A stretch of DNA of 64,000 nucleotides from Calidifontimicrobium sp035325925. GTDB taxonomy: Bacteria > Pseudomonadota > Gammaproteobacteria > Burkholderiales > Burkholderiaceae_C. The number at the start of each line of letters is the position of its first letter. Within the stretch, counting starts at the first letter, position 1. Positions 17,888 to 31,376 of the stretch are shown piece after piece. Location of the stretch: positions 154,276 through 218,275 of the forward strand of contig NZ_DAOKZA010000001.1 of the NCBI RefSeq assembly GCF_035325925.1, in the 5' to 3' direction. The position numbers were made by a program, and so were the translations under genes. Below the pieces are notes generated by a model. The model was not told the DNA's origin. It saw only the letters and a program-made list of their open reading frames with translations, and made no database searches.

Positions 17888-19148
17888 GCCCGCTCGCCCC
17901 CCCATGCTGAGCCTCGACGAGGCGCTCGCACGCCTGGCCGCAGGCGCGTCGGCCGCGCGCATCGCCGAGGTCGAGACGGTGTCGACCTTCGACGCGCTGG
18001 GCCGCGTGCTCGCCGCCGACGTGACGTCGGCGATCGACGTGCCGCCGGCCGACAACACCTCGATGGACGGGTACGCGCTGCGCGCGGCCGACGCCGCGAC
18101 GCCCGACGCGGTGCTGCCGGTGGTGCAGCGCATCGCCGCCGGTCACGTGGGCGAACCGCTGGCACCCGGCAGCGCGGCGCGCATCTTCACCGGCGCACCG
18201 ATCCCGCCCGGCGCCGACGCGGTGGTGATGCAGGAACTCGTCGACGCCGTCGACGGCGGCGGCATCCGCGTGCGCGAGGCGCCGCGGCCCGGGCAGTGGA
18301 TCCGCCGGCGCGGCGAGGACGTGCACGCCGGCGCCGCCGTGCTCGCCGCCGGCACGCGGATGACGCCGCAGGCGCTCGGGTTGGCCGCCACCGTCGGTGC
18401 GGCGACGCTGGTCGTGGTGCGGCGAGCGCGCGTGGCGCTGTTCTCGACCGGCGACGAGCTGATCATGCCCGGCGCCGTCGCGCCACCGGACCTGCCGCCC
18501 GGCGCGATCTACAACAGCAACCGCTACACGCTGCGTGGGCTGCTGCAGGCCACAGGCTGCGAGGTCAGCGACCTGGGCATCGTGCCCGACCGGCTCGACG
18601 CCACGCGCGACGCGCTGCGCGAGGCGGCGCGCGCGCACGACCTGATCCTCACCTCGGGCGGCGTGTCGGTCGGCGAGGAGGACCACATCAGGCCCGCGGT
18701 CGCCGCCGAGGGCCGCGTCGAGCTCTGGCAGGTGGCGATGAAGCCCGGCAAGCCGCTGGCGTTCGGCGCCGTGCGCCGCCGCGCAGGCGACGCCCGTCGC
18801 GGCGAGGCGCTGTTCCTCGGCCTGCCGGGCAACCCGGTGTCGAGCTTCGTCACCTTCGTGCTCGCGGTGCGCACGGTGCTCAACGCGCTGCAGGGCGCCG
18901 ACACCGCGCTGCCCGCGGCGCTGCCGATGATCGCCGGCTTCGACTGGCCGAAGCCGGACCGGCGGCGCGAGTTCCTGCGCGTGCGCCTGGGCGGCGACGG
19001 CCGCCTCGAGCTGTTCGGCAACCAGAGCTCGGGCGTGCTGACCTCGGTGGTGTGGGCCGACGGCATCGTGGACAACCCGCCTGGGCAGGCCATCCGCGCC
19101 GGCGATCGGGTACGCTACTTGCCGCTGTCGACACTGGTGAACGGATGA
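17880..19148 (+). CDS. moeA: Molybdopterin molybdotransferase MoeA
   Basis: 422 residues. Signatures are DNTSMDGYALRAAD, RIFTGAPIPPGADAVVMQE, STGDELIMPG, TSGGVSVGEEDHI, MKPGKPLAFG and GLPGNPVSSFVTF. It inserts molybdate into adenylylated molybdopterin. The ATG at 17880 lies inside the end of mobB and its stop overlaps the moaD start (ATGA), so mobB-moeA-moaD are translationally coupled. Confidence 0.94.
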   Translation: MTEPARPPMLSLDEALARLAAGASAARIAEVETVSTFDALGRVLAADVTSAIDVPPADNTSMDGYALRAADAATPDAVLPVVQRIAAGHVGEPLAPGSAARIFTGAPIPPGADAVVMQELVDAVDGGGIRVREAPRPGQWIRRRGEDVHAGAAVLAAGTRMTPQALGLAATVGAATLVVVRRARVALFSTGDELIMPGAVAPPDLPPGAIYNSNRYTLRGLLQATGCEVSDLGIVPDRLDATRDALREAARAHDLILTSGGVSVGEEDHIRPAVAAEGRVELWQVAMKPGKPLAFGAVRRRAGDARRGEALFLGLPGNPVSSFVTFVLAVRTVLNALQGADTALPAALPMIAGFDWPKPDRRREFLRVRLGGDGRLELFGNQSSGVLTSVVWADGIVDNPPGQAIRAGDRVRYLPLSTLVNG

Positions 19149-19393
19149 GACTGACGGTGCGTTACTTCGCCTCGCTGCGCGAGGCGCTCGGTCCGGGCGA
19201 GACGGTCGAACTGGCCGGCGGCACGGTGGCCGCGCTGCGCGACCACCTGATCGCGCGCGGCGGCCGTCACGCCGAGGCGCTGGCGCGCGGCCGCGCGGTG
19301 CGCTGCGCGGTCGACCAGACGATGAGCGACGAGTCCGCGGCGCTGGCCGACGGCGCCGAGGTCGCGTTCTTCCCGCCGGTCACCGGCGGCTGA
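19145..19393 (+). CDS. moaD: Molybdopterin synthase small subunit MoaD
   Basis: 82 residues with a ubiquitin-like fold pattern and the obligatory C-terminal double glycine (FFPPVTGG), which carries the thiocarboxylate sulfur donated to precursor Z. It overlaps moeA by 4 bases and is 10 bases from moaE, its catalytic partner. Confidence 0.93.
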   Translation: MRLTVRYFASLREALGPGETVELAGGTVAALRDHLIARGGRHAEALARGRAVRCAVDQTMSDESAALADGAEVAFFPPVTGG

Positions 19394-19403
19394 GGTCGTC
19401 GCG

Positions 19404-19874
19404 ATGCCGCGCGTGTCGATCCAGACCGACGACTTCGACCTGGCGGCCGAGGTCGCCGCGCTGCGCGCCGGCGACGCCGGCGTCGGCGCGGTCGCGGCGT
19501 TCGTCGGCACGGTGCGCGACCGCAACGACGGCAGCGGTGTCGCCCGCATGGAGCTCGAGCACTACCCCGGCATGACCGAGACGTCGATCGAGGCCATGAT
19601 CGACGAGGCGATGCGCCGCTTCGACATCCGCGCCGCGCGGGTGATCCACCGCGTCGGGGCATTGCGGCCGACCGACCAGATCGTGCTCGTCGCCGTCACC
19701 TCGGCGCACCGTGGCCAGGCGTTCCAGGCCTGCGAGTTCCTGATGGACCACCTGAAGACGCAGGCGCCGTTCTGGAAGAAGGAACACACGCCCGAGGGCA
19801 GCCGCTGGGTCGACGCCCGCGTCGCCGACGACGCCGCGCTGGCGCGCTGGGGCGTCGCGAAGCCGAACGCGTGA
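19404..19874 (+). CDS. moaE: Molybdopterin synthase catalytic subunit MoaE
   Basis: 156 residues: VAAFVGTVRD, LEHYPGMTE, RVIHRVGALRPTDQIVLVAV, HRGQAFQACEFLMDHLKTQAPFWKKE and SRWVDAR, all standard MoaE features including the active-site lysines. With MoaD it converts cyclic pyranopterin monophosphate to molybdopterin. Last gene of the run that begins at alaA; a 130-base gap with no obvious terminator separates it from the next operon. Confidence 0.94.
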   Translation: MPRVSIQTDDFDLAAEVAALRAGDAGVGAVAAFVGTVRDRNDGSGVARMELEHYPGMTETSIEAMIDEAMRRFDIRAARVIHRVGALRPTDQIVLVAVTSAHRGQAFQACEFLMDHLKTQAPFWKKEHTPEGSRWVDARVADDAALARWGVAKPNA

Positions 19875-20004
19875 GGTCGCCGCGGGGCGGATCGCAGGCG
19901 ACGCCGGTGCGTCGACGCAGCGACCTGCGGCGCCCGCCCGCGTCGCCGTGCCGCGGCCGGCCGAGTGCGTCGCGGCGAGCGGGCGCGAGCCCGCACTTGC
20001 AGGC

Positions 20005-20532
20005 ATGATCCCGACGATGCACCGGCCCATCGACGATCCCGTGGCGCTGCCGCCGCCGACCCCGCTCGAACTGCGCGCCGCGCTCGGGCGTTTCGCGACC
20101 GGCGTGACCATCGTCACCTGCCGCGGCGCGCGCGGCGACGCGGTCGGACTGACGTGCAACTCGTTCAACGCGCTGTCGCTCGACCCGCCGCTGGTGCTGT
20201 GGTCGCTGCGACGCACCAGCCCGAGCGCCGAGCCGTTCGCCGCGGCGTCGCACTTCGCGGTCAACGTGCTTGCCGAGGACCAGATCGAGCTGTCGCGCCG
20301 CTTCGCCAGCGCGGTGCCCGACAAGTTCGGCGAAGGCGTGTGGCACGACGGCGCCGGCGGCGCGCCGCTGCTGGGGGGCGCCGCGGCGGTGTTCGAGTGC
20401 GAGCGCGCGTCGCACCAGGTCGCCGGCGACCACCTGCTGTTCATCGGCCGCGTGCTGCGGCTGGCCGACGCGATGCTGCCGCCGCTGGTGTTCCACGGCG
20501 GACGCTACCACCTGCTGGGGGAGATCCTGTGA
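20005..20532 (+). CDS. Flavin reductase family protein (HpaC/flavin:NAD(P)H type)
   Basis: 175 residues with the FMN-binding split-barrel pattern: LRAALGRFATGVTIVTC, GLTCNSFNALSLDPPLVLWSL, FAVNVLAEDQ and FECERASHQVAGDHLLFIGRV. Such proteins supply reduced flavin to a partner monooxygenase, or act as one-component enzymes. It overlaps the next gene by 4 bases (GTGA). No classic flavin monooxygenase is in the operon unless the acyl-CoA-dehydrogenase-fold protein at 22434 plays that part. ATG 20017 is an alternative start. Confidence 0.8.
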   Translation: MIPTMHRPIDDPVALPPPTPLELRAALGRFATGVTIVTCRGARGDAVGLTCNSFNALSLDPPLVLWSLRRTSPSAEPFAAASHFAVNVLAEDQIELSRRFASAVPDKFGEGVWHDGAGGAPLLGGAAAVFECERASHQVAGDHLLFIGRVLRLADAMLPPLVFHGGRYHLLGEIL

Positions 20533-21578
20533 ACGCCCACACGCGACTCGAGCCACGCTGGATCGACATGTTCGCGCAGGTGTTCGCGCTGTGCGCCGTG
20601 AAGCCCGGCGACGTGTGCGCCGTGCTGTCGGAGAGCGCGAGCCGGCCCGACCTGGTCGCGCTCGCCGAGCTAGCGCTGGCGCGGCTGGGCGCGCGGCCGT
20701 TCCGCCTCGTGCTGCCGCAGCGGCCGGTGACCACGCCGGTGCCGGTGCGCTCGACCGGCGCGTCGGACGCGATCGGCGGCCTCGACGCCGTCGTCGCCGC
20801 GCTGTCGCGCTGCACCTTCGTCGCCGACTGCACCGTCGAGGGGCTGATGCACGCGCCCGAGCTGCCGGCGGTGCTCGGCGGCGGCGCGCGCGTGCTGTAC
20901 GTCAGCCACGAGCACCCGGAGATCCTCGAACGCTGCGTGCCGCAGCCGGGCGACGACGCGGCGGTGCGCGACGCGATGCGCCGGCTCAAGGCCGCGAAGC
21001 GCATGGCGGTGCGGTCCGACGCCGGCACCGACCTGGCGATCGACCTGGCCGGCGCACGTGTCGGCGGCGTGTGGGGCTTCACCGACCGCCCGGGCACGCT
21101 GTCGCACTGGCCGGGCGGCCTGGTGCTGGCGTTCCCCGCCGCCGGCAGCGTGCGCGGCACGCTGGTGCTCGACCGCGGCGACGTCAACCTGACCTTCAAG
21201 CGCTACCTGGCCGACGCGGTGCGCCTGACGATCGACGACGACCACGTCGTCGCGATCGACGGCGACTCGCCCGATGCCGAGATGCTGCGCGGCCACTTCG
21301 CCGCCTGGCGGGCGCACGAGGGCAGCCGCAGCGCGTACGCGGTCAGCCACGTGGGCTGGGGGCTGAACCGGCGCGCGCGCTGGGACGCGATGCTGTTCTA
21401 CGACAAGCACGACTTCAACGGCACCGAGCTGCGCGCCTTCGGCGGCAACTTCCTCTACTCGACCGGCGCCAACGAGGTCGCGGGCCGCCACACGCTCGGC
21501 CACTTCGACCTGCCGCTGCGCGGCTGCACCGTCGAGGTCGACGGCGCGGTCGTCGTCGACCGCGGGGTGCTCGCGTGA
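20529..21578 (+). CDS. NicX-like 2,5-dihydroxypyridine 5,6-dioxygenase family (M29-related fold)
   Basis: 349 residues, the length of NicX. The C-terminal half carries the family signatures: GTLVLDRGDVNLTFKRYL, ISHVGWG-like AVSHVGWGLNRRARWDA, RAFGGNFLYSTG and HFDLPLRGC. NicX is a non-haem iron extradiol-type dioxygenase in nicotinate breakdown that opens 2,5-dihydroxypyridine to N-formylmaleamate, in a fold related to M29 aminopeptidases. GTG start overlaps the reductase stop. A serine hydrolase follows directly, as NicD follows NicX in nic logic. The substrate here is not proven and the family contains uncharacterised branches. Confidence 0.7.
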   Translation: MNAHTRLEPRWIDMFAQVFALCAVKPGDVCAVLSESASRPDLVALAELALARLGARPFRLVLPQRPVTTPVPVRSTGASDAIGGLDAVVAALSRCTFVADCTVEGLMHAPELPAVLGGGARVLYVSHEHPEILERCVPQPGDDAAVRDAMRRLKAAKRMAVRSDAGTDLAIDLAGARVGGVWGFTDRPGTLSHWPGGLVLAFPAAGSVRGTLVLDRGDVNLTFKRYLADAVRLTIDDDHVVAIDGDSPDAEMLRGHFAAWRAHEGSRSAYAVSHVGWGLNRRARWDAMLFYDKHDFNGTELRAFGGNFLYSTGANEVAGRHTLGHFDLPLRGCTVEVDGAVVVDRGVLA

Positions 21579-22417
21579 CGCCGACACCGATCACCGACGC
21601 GCCGCTGGCGCACCTGCGCTGGGGCGGCGGCGACACCGCGGTGGTGATGCTGCACGGCGTCGGCGGCGGATGCGGTGCGTGGAGCGACGACACCGGCGAC
21701 ACCGGCGCCGTGGTGGCCGGCGCCGGCTACCTCGCGGTCGCACCCGACCTGCCGGGCTACGGTGCGTCGCCGCCGATCGAGCCGTACGACATGGCCGGGC
21801 TCGCCGGCGCCGTGGCGGCGCTGCTCGCGTGGCTGCACGGGCGCCACCACGTGCGCCGCACGGTGCTCGTCGGCCACAGCATGGGCGGCATGGTGGCGCA
21901 GGAACTGGTGGCGACGTGGCCGGCGCTGGTGCAGGCGCTGGTGCTCAGCGGCACGTCGCCGGCGTTCGGCAAGCCCGGCGGCGACTGGCAGCGGCGCTTC
22001 CTCGCCGAGCGCCTCGCGCCGCTCGACGCCGGGCAGGGCATGGCGGCGCTGGCACCGGGGCTGGCGCGCGGCATGGCCGCGCCCGACGCCGACCCGGCGC
22101 GCGTCGAACGCTGCGCCGCCGTGATGGCGCGCGTGCCCGAGGCCACGTACCGCGCGGCGCTGCGCGCCATCGTCGGCTTCGACCGCCGCGCCGACCTGGC
22201 GCGCATCGCGGTGCCGGTGCTGTGCCTGGCCGGCGAGCACGATCGCAACGCGTCGCCGGCCGTGATGGCGCGCATGGCGCAGGCGATTCCCGGCGCCGAG
22301 TACGTCTGCCTGGGCGGCGTCGGCCACCTCGCGGCCATGGAGGCGCCGGCGCCGTTCCACGCCGCGCTGCTCGACTTCCTGCGCCGCCACGTGCCGGTGG
22401 CGGCGGCACACTCTTGA
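21575..22417 (+). CDS. Alpha/beta hydrolase (NicD/MhpC-like)
   Basis: 280 residues. VVMLHGVGGG forms the oxyanion region, GHSMGGM the nucleophile elbow (serine near residue 92), LAGEHDRNASP supplies the acid and GVGHLAAMEAP the histidine. It is coupled to the upstream dioxygenase (GTGA overlap), so a C-C or amide hydrolase acting on the ring-cleavage product is the simplest reading, as for N-formylmaleamate deformylase NicD. Substrate is inference. Confidence 0.75.
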   Translation: MTPTPITDAPLAHLRWGGGDTAVVMLHGVGGGCGAWSDDTGDTGAVVAGAGYLAVAPDLPGYGASPPIEPYDMAGLAGAVAALLAWLHGRHHVRRTVLVGHSMGGMVAQELVATWPALVQALVLSGTSPAFGKPGGDWQRRFLAERLAPLDAGQGMAALAPGLARGMAAPDADPARVERCAAVMARVPEATYRAALRAIVGFDRRADLARIAVPVLCLAGEHDRNASPAVMARMAQAIPGAEYVCLGGVGHLAAMEAPAPFHAALLDFLRRHVPVAAAHS

Positions 22418-22433
22418 CCACAGGACCCCACCG

Positions 22434-23713
22434 ATGGCTGCCGTGCCCTCCGAATCCGCCGTCTCGCGCTACGTGCCGTCGCACATCGCGGGCAACCCCG
22501 CCACGCTGACGCCGCAGCAGCGCGAGCTGATCGAGCGCGCCGCGCGCCTGGGTCGCGAGAAGTTCGCGCCGCGTGCCGAGCGCCACGACCGCGAGGCCAG
22601 CTTCCCGTTCGACAACTACGCCGACCTGCGCGACGCCGGGCTGCTGGCGATCTGCGTGCCGAAGGCCCACGGCGGCGAAGGCGCCGACTTCGCGACCTAC
22701 GTCATGGTCGCTGCCGAGATCGGACGCTGGTGCGGATCGACCGCGCTGTCGTACAACATGCACGTGTGCTCGTGCATGTGGAGCGGCTTCATCGCCGACG
22801 CGCTCGACATGACACCCGAGCAGCGCGCCGACCACGAGCGCATCCGCGCGATCCACTACGCGCGCATCGTCGGCGAGGGCAGGATCTACTCGCAGCCGTT
22901 CTCCGAGGGTGGCGCGGCGGCGGCAGGCAAGGCGCCGTGGGGCACGCTGGCTTCGCGGGTCGAAGGCGGCTACGTGATCAACGGCAAGAAGATCTTCGCG
23001 TCGCTGTCGGGCGCGGCCGACTACTACGGCGTGCTGTGCACGCTCGACCGGCCCGGTGCGACGCAGCGCGACTCGCTGTACCTGGCGGTGCCCGCCGACG
23101 CACCGGGCGTCACCGTCACCGGCGACTGGGACCCCCTGGGCATGCGCGGCACCGTCAGCCGCACGCTGCTGTTCAAGGACGTGTTCGTGCCCGACGAGGC
23201 GCGGCTGATGCCCGAGGGCATGTACTTCCAGGCCGCCAACCGCTTCCCGCACATGTTCGCGACGCTGTCGCCGACGTACATGGGCATCGCGCAGGCGGCC
23301 TACGACTTCACGGTGCAATACCTGCGCGGCGAGGTGCCCGGCACGCCGCCGGTCAAGCGGCGCATGTACCCGACCAAGCAGGTCGCGGTGGCCGAGATGC
23401 GCATCAGGCTCGAGCAGACGCGGGCCCTGTTCCTGCAGAACGCGCGCGACGCCCGCGTCGACCCCGACAAGGACACGCGCATGCGCCTGCTCGCGGCGCA
23501 CTACACGATCATGGAGAACGCCAACGACATCTGCCGGCTGGCGATCCGCACCTGCGGCGGTCAGAGCATGCTCAAGAGCCTGCCGCTGGAACGGCTGTAC
23601 CGCGACAGCCGCTGCGGCTCGCTGATGCTGCCGTGGACCGCCGAGCTGTGCGTCGACCGCCTCGGGCGCGACTGCCTGTACGAGGCCGGCGAACGCGACG
23701 AGGCGATCGAGGC

Positions 23714-23717
<4 letters not shown>
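22434..23717 (+). CDS. Acyl-CoA dehydrogenase-fold flavoprotein
   Basis: 427 residues of acyl-CoA dehydrogenase fold: N-terminal helical domain, RIYSQPFSEGGAAAAGKAPWG in place of the usual TEPGAGSD loop, VEGGYVINGKKIFASLSGAADYYGVL, and the C-terminal ICRLAIRTCGGQSMLKSLPLERLYRDSRCG region broken by the unusual SLMLPWTAELC. The altered substrate loop and the flavin reductase in the same operon leave open a reduced-flavin monooxygenase function (the fold includes both), though dehydrogenase is the default. It overlaps the ligase gene by 4 bases. Confidence 0.75.
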
Positions 23718-25177
<1,460 letters not shown>

Positions 25178-25193
25178 CCCCGGCGCCGGCTCG

Positions 25194-26948
25194 TCAGTCC
25201 AGGTCGAGCGCCGGAATCGCGGTCGGCGTCGGCACGACGCCGCCTGCCGGCGTGATGCCGAGCTGACCTGCGTCGTTGAGGCCCCAGGCGCTCAGGCTGC
25301 CGTCGAACAGTTCGCCCACGCCGTGGCGGGCACCTGCCGCGATCGAGCGCAGCGGCTGCGCGAACGCCACCACCCGCGTCGGCGCGGCACGGTCGGCCTG
25401 GTCGCCGGTGCCGAGCTGGCCGCCATCGCCTGCGCCCCAGGCCAGCATCGAGCCGTCGACGACGCGGGCCAGCACGAAGTCGGCGCCGGCGTCGATGCGC
25501 AGCACCGGCGGCATCGGCAGCCCGTCGGACTGTTCGGTCACGCGGGTCGGCACGGCGCGCCGGGCCGTGTTCGGCAACCCGAGCTGGCCGCGGTCGTTCT
25601 GTCCCCACGACCACACGGCGCCGTTCACGTCGAGCGCGACCGACAGCTGGTCGCCCGCGGCGATCATCGACACGTTCTTCAGTTCGTCGATGGCCGACGG
25701 GCGCACCTGCGGGCCGGTCGTCGCGGGAGTCGTCGGCAGCACGGCCCCGAACTGGAACACCTTGCCGTCCACTCGCAGCGCCAGCGTGTGCGCCCGGCCC
25801 GCGGCGACGCGGATGATGCTGCCGAATCCGGCGCTGCCGACGCCGACCTGGGTCGGCGTCGTGGCGTTCGTCAGCGTGCCGATGCCCAGCGCGCCGGTGC
25901 CGTTCTCGCCCCAGGCCCACACGGTGCCGTCGGCGCGCACGGCGAACGAACGCCCGCCGCCGGCGGCGATCGAGACCACCCGGTCCAGGCCCGGCACCGG
26001 CTGCGGGACGCTGCGGTCGGTGGTGCTGCCGTCGCCGAGGGCGCCGTCGGCATTGCGGCCCCAGGCCCAGACCGTGCCGTCGGCGCGCAGGGCCAGCGAA
26101 TGGTGGTCGCCCGCGGCCGTCGCGACCACGCCGCTCACGCCTGCCGGCATCGGCGCGGCGCGGCTCGCGGTGCCGCCGTCACCGAGCTGCCCGGAGGCGT
26201 TCGACCCCCAGGCCCACAGCGTGCCGTCGGCGCCGGTCGCGAGCGTGTGCGCCGACCCGGCAGCGATCTTGCGCGGCCCGACCACCGAGATCACCGCGTC
26301 GGGGGAGCGGATCACCCCGTCGGCGTTGGCGACCACCGCGGCGACGCGCACGCCGTCGTCGGCCAAGGTCAGCGGCAGCGGGCCGATCGCGATCGTCGAC
26401 TCGTCGGTGGTGCCGGTGGCCCCGTCGATCGGCGCGCCGTTGCGCAGCCACTGGTACTGGAACGGCGGGTTGCCCGCCAGCTTCACCGTCACCACCAGCG
26501 GCTGACCGGGCGAGACCACGCCGAGTTGCAGCAGCGCGACCACCTGCGGGGGCGCGCCTTCGACGCGCAGCGTTGCCTCGTCGCTGACGGTCTCGCCGTT
26601 GGGGCCGCGCACGACGACGCGCAGTCGCGCGCCGGCGTCGGTGGCGGTCGCGGCGGGCAGTGCGTAGCTCGCCTCGTTGGCGCCGGGGATGTCGACGCCG
26701 TCGCGCTGCCACTGGTAGGCCAGCGGCGGCGCGCCTTCGGCCACCACGCTGAAGCCGGCCGCTTCCCCGGGCCGCACCGTGCGGTCGGCCGGATGCTCGA
26801 CGATGCGCGGCGCCTGCAGCGTGGCGCTCGGGCCGCCGCCGCAGCCGCTGGCCAGCACGGCCACCGCACACAGCAGCAGCCAGGTCCACAGCCAGCGCGA
26901 TGGTCGGATTCCCGACCGGGGCCGCCCTGCGATGTCGTTGATCGTCAT
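25194..26948 (-). CDS. Lipoprotein with Ig-like and RCC1-type beta-propeller repeats
   Basis: 584 residues. A signal peptide ends in the lipobox LASGC (about residues 32-36), so it is a probable outer-membrane lipoprotein. Two Ig-like segments follow (each with a YQWQRDG/YQWLRNG signature; about 45-215). At least six RCC1-type blades come next, with the repeated pattern AAG..H(S/T)LAL..DGTVWAWG.N..G.LG. ACAGGAAACGACA before ATG 26948 gives the start; an open frame continues upstream but has no site. The role is likely surface binding, not the eukaryotic RCC1 exchange activity. No exporter or partner gene is adjacent. Confidence 0.8.
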   Translation of the reverse strand: MTINDIAGRPRSGIRPSRWLWTWLLLCAVAVLASGCGGGPSATLQAPRIVEHPADRTVRPGEAAGFSVVAEGAPPLAYQWQRDGVDIPGANEASYALPAATATDAGARLRVVVRGPNGETVSDEATLRVEGAPPQVVALLQLGVVSPGQPLVVTVKLAGNPPFQYQWLRNGAPIDGATGTTDESTIAIGPLPLTLADDGVRVAAVVANADGVIRSPDAVISVVGPRKIAAGSAHTLATGADGTLWAWGSNASGQLGDGGTASRAAPMPAGVSGVVATAAGDHHSLALRADGTVWAWGRNADGALGDGSTTDRSVPQPVPGLDRVVSIAAGGGRSFAVRADGTVWAWGENGTGALGIGTLTNATTPTQVGVGSAGFGSIIRVAAGRAHTLALRVDGKVFQFGAVLPTTPATTGPQVRPSAIDELKNVSMIAAGDQLSVALDVNGAVWSWGQNDRGQLGLPNTARRAVPTRVTEQSDGLPMPPVLRIDAGADFVLARVVDGSMLAWGAGDGGQLGTGDQADRAAPTRVVAFAQPLRSIAAGARHGVGELFDGSLSAWGLNDAGQLGITPAGGVVPTPTAIPALDLD

Positions 26949-27200
26949 TGTCGTTTCCTGTCTGGGGCACCATCCGGCGGACCGGACCGCGCCAGGACCG
27001 CCGGCAGGCGAAGGCGATGGCACCGGCCGGCGCAGCGCACACGGCGTGCACCGACCGCGACGCCATTCGACCACCCGATCGGCATTGCGAGGCGCAAGTG
27101 GAGGGTAACGACCGGCAAGAGCGTGAACTTCTGCACCGGTGCGGGGCGTGGTGCCCCTCGACCAGCGCCATCGCGCAGGCGGCGTCGCCGTGCGACCGGT

Positions 27201-27229
27201 CTTGAAACCTGCGCCCGGCAGCCTCACTT
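27201..27229 (+). promoter_or_regulatory. Sigma-32 (heat-shock) promoter candidate for clpB
   Basis: The 306-base gap between the divergent lipoprotein gene and clpB contains CTTGAAA (27201-27207), a perfect sigma-32 -35, and after 14 bases CCTCACTT (27222-27229), matching the CCCCATNT -10 at 5 of 7 informative positions. Transcription would begin near 27236 with a very short leader before GGAGGAG at 27242. The rest of the gap shows no other clear element. Heat-shock control of clpB is established in proteobacteria. Confidence 0.7.
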
Positions 27230-27254
27230 GCCCTGGCAACCGGAGGAGTCCCCG

Positions 27255-29849
<2,595 letters not shown>

Positions 29850-29869
29850 CGCGGCCGGGCGGCGGCGCT

Positions 29870-31204
29870 TCAGCGCGGCGGGACGGCCTCGTCGAGCCGC
29901 TCGAGGTGGCGCATCGCCAGCACCAGCGGCGTGGCGCTGCGGTCGAGCACCGCGTGCAGCACCAGCCCCGGGTGGCCGGGCACCGGTCGCAGCACCAGGT
30001 GGTGGCCGGCCAGCGTGATCGCCGCCTCGGGCGGGGCGCTGCCGAGCCCGAGCGCGTGCGCGCCGCCGCGCAGCGCCGCGTACAGGGCCGCGCCCTGCGA
30101 CGCGAGCGCGGCCGGCCCCGGGCGCGCGCCGGCGAAGGCCAGCGTGCGCTGCGACCCGGGCTCGAACACGCAACAGCTGACCATGCCCTTGACCTCGAGG
30201 CAGCGCTGCACGTAGTGCTGCAGCGGTGACGCGGCGCCGCGCGTCGCGCCGGGGGCGCGCGGGTCGGGCATCGGTTGCAGCGGCAGCGTCGCGGCACGCG
30301 GCGGTGCCGGCGGGGTGGCCGCCGACGGCGTGACGAAGCTCGGCACCGGCGCCGACGGTGGCGCGAACGGGACGGGCGCCGTGGACAGCGGCACTGGTGC
30401 GGACGCCGGCACCTCGGCCGGCCGCGCGGCCGGTGCGGGCAGCACGATCTGCGGCGCGGCGCGGCCGCCCAGCGGCTGGTGCAGCCGGTTCCACGCGAGC
30501 ACCGTGTAGCCCAGTGCCTGGTCGGCACCTCCCACCAGCGGCGCCACCGTGGTGCGTACGCCCGTGCCCTGGCCGAGCTGGGCCACCTGCTGCGCCTGCG
30601 CCGACGACCCCGCCAGCGGCAGCACCAGCAGCTCGCGGTTGCGCCACGGCCCGGCGACGATGGCTTCGTGCAGCGGCTGCAGCGTCGCGGCGAGCGCGTG
30701 CGGCGGCAGGTCGCCGAGCAGCACGACGGCCAGGCGACTCGCGCCGAGCAGCGTGCGCGCGATCTGCGGCCGCTGGCGCGAGTCGGCGTCGACATCGGTG
30801 CTGTACAGGCGCACCGGCGTGCCGTCGGCGCCGGGCAGCTCGGCGAACTCGATCGTGGCCAGCGCGACGCCGTGACCCTGGCTGCGAATCACCAACCGGT
30901 GCATCGCCAGGCCGCGCGCCGCCGCCAGCGCCGCCAGCCAGCGTCGCGACACCGGCGCGCCGACGTCGTGCAGCGTGATGAACCCCTCGGGGCGGCGGTC
31001 GAACTGCTGCTGCAGCGCCTGCGCCGGCTCGAAGACGACGAACAGCTCCCACAGCCGGTCGTCGACGCGGCGGCCGACGCCGGTGTCGGCGTCGTCGCGC
31101 TCGCGCGCGGTGAACAGCTGCGTCGGTGGCCCCGCGACCTGCTGCGTGGGCAGCCAGGCCTCGGCCTCGGGGTGCGCGGCGGGAGTGAGGTCGGGGCGGG
31201 ACAT
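29870..31204 (-). CDS. Hypothetical protein with a C-terminal roadblock/LC7-like domain
   Basis: 444 residues, not a family I can name. Three parts are visible. The N-terminal 220 residues are a compact domain with ARERDDADTGVGRRVDDRLWELFVVFEPA and LVVLLGDLPPHAL-type strands. Residues about 245-325 form a Pro/Ala-rich, presumably flexible linker. The last 110 residues (YVQRCLEVKGMVSCCVFEPG to HAVLDRSATPLVLAMRHLERLD) have the size and strand/helix pattern of a roadblock/LC7 domain. Such domains regulate small GTPases such as MglA. No MglA gene is adjacent. Start uncertain (ATG 31204 or 31237); no clear ribosome-binding site. Confidence 0.55.
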   Translation of the reverse strand: MSRPDLTPAAHPEAEAWLPTQQVAGPPTQLFTARERDDADTGVGRRVDDRLWELFVVFEPAQALQQQFDRRPEGFITLHDVGAPVSRRWLAALAAARGLAMHRLVIRSQGHGVALATIEFAELPGADGTPVRLYSTDVDADSRQRPQIARTLLGASRLAVVLLGDLPPHALAATLQPLHEAIVAGPWRNRELLVLPLAGSSAQAQQVAQLGQGTGVRTTVAPLVGGADQALGYTVLAWNRLHQPLGGRAAPQIVLPAPAARPAEVPASAPVPLSTAPVPFAPPSAPVPSFVTPSAATPPAPPRAATLPLQPMPDPRAPGATRGAASPLQHYVQRCLEVKGMVSCCVFEPGSQRTLAFAGARPGPAALASQGAALYAALRGGAHALGLGSAPPEAAITLAGHHLVLRPVPGHPGLVLHAVLDRSATPLVLAMRHLERLDEAVPPR

Positions 31205-31376
31205 CGTTGCAGCCGGCGGGTGGCGGGTCTCGCGCATTGTCGTCGTTCGCCCGGCAGCGTCGCTGCGCACGCGCGGTGGCTGCGTGCAATCTGCCCGCCG
31301 CGGTGCGCGCGGCGCACCGGCTCGGCTGTCGACGGTTCGCGTCGGTGCGGCCCAGGGGGTCCTTAGAATCGACCGC

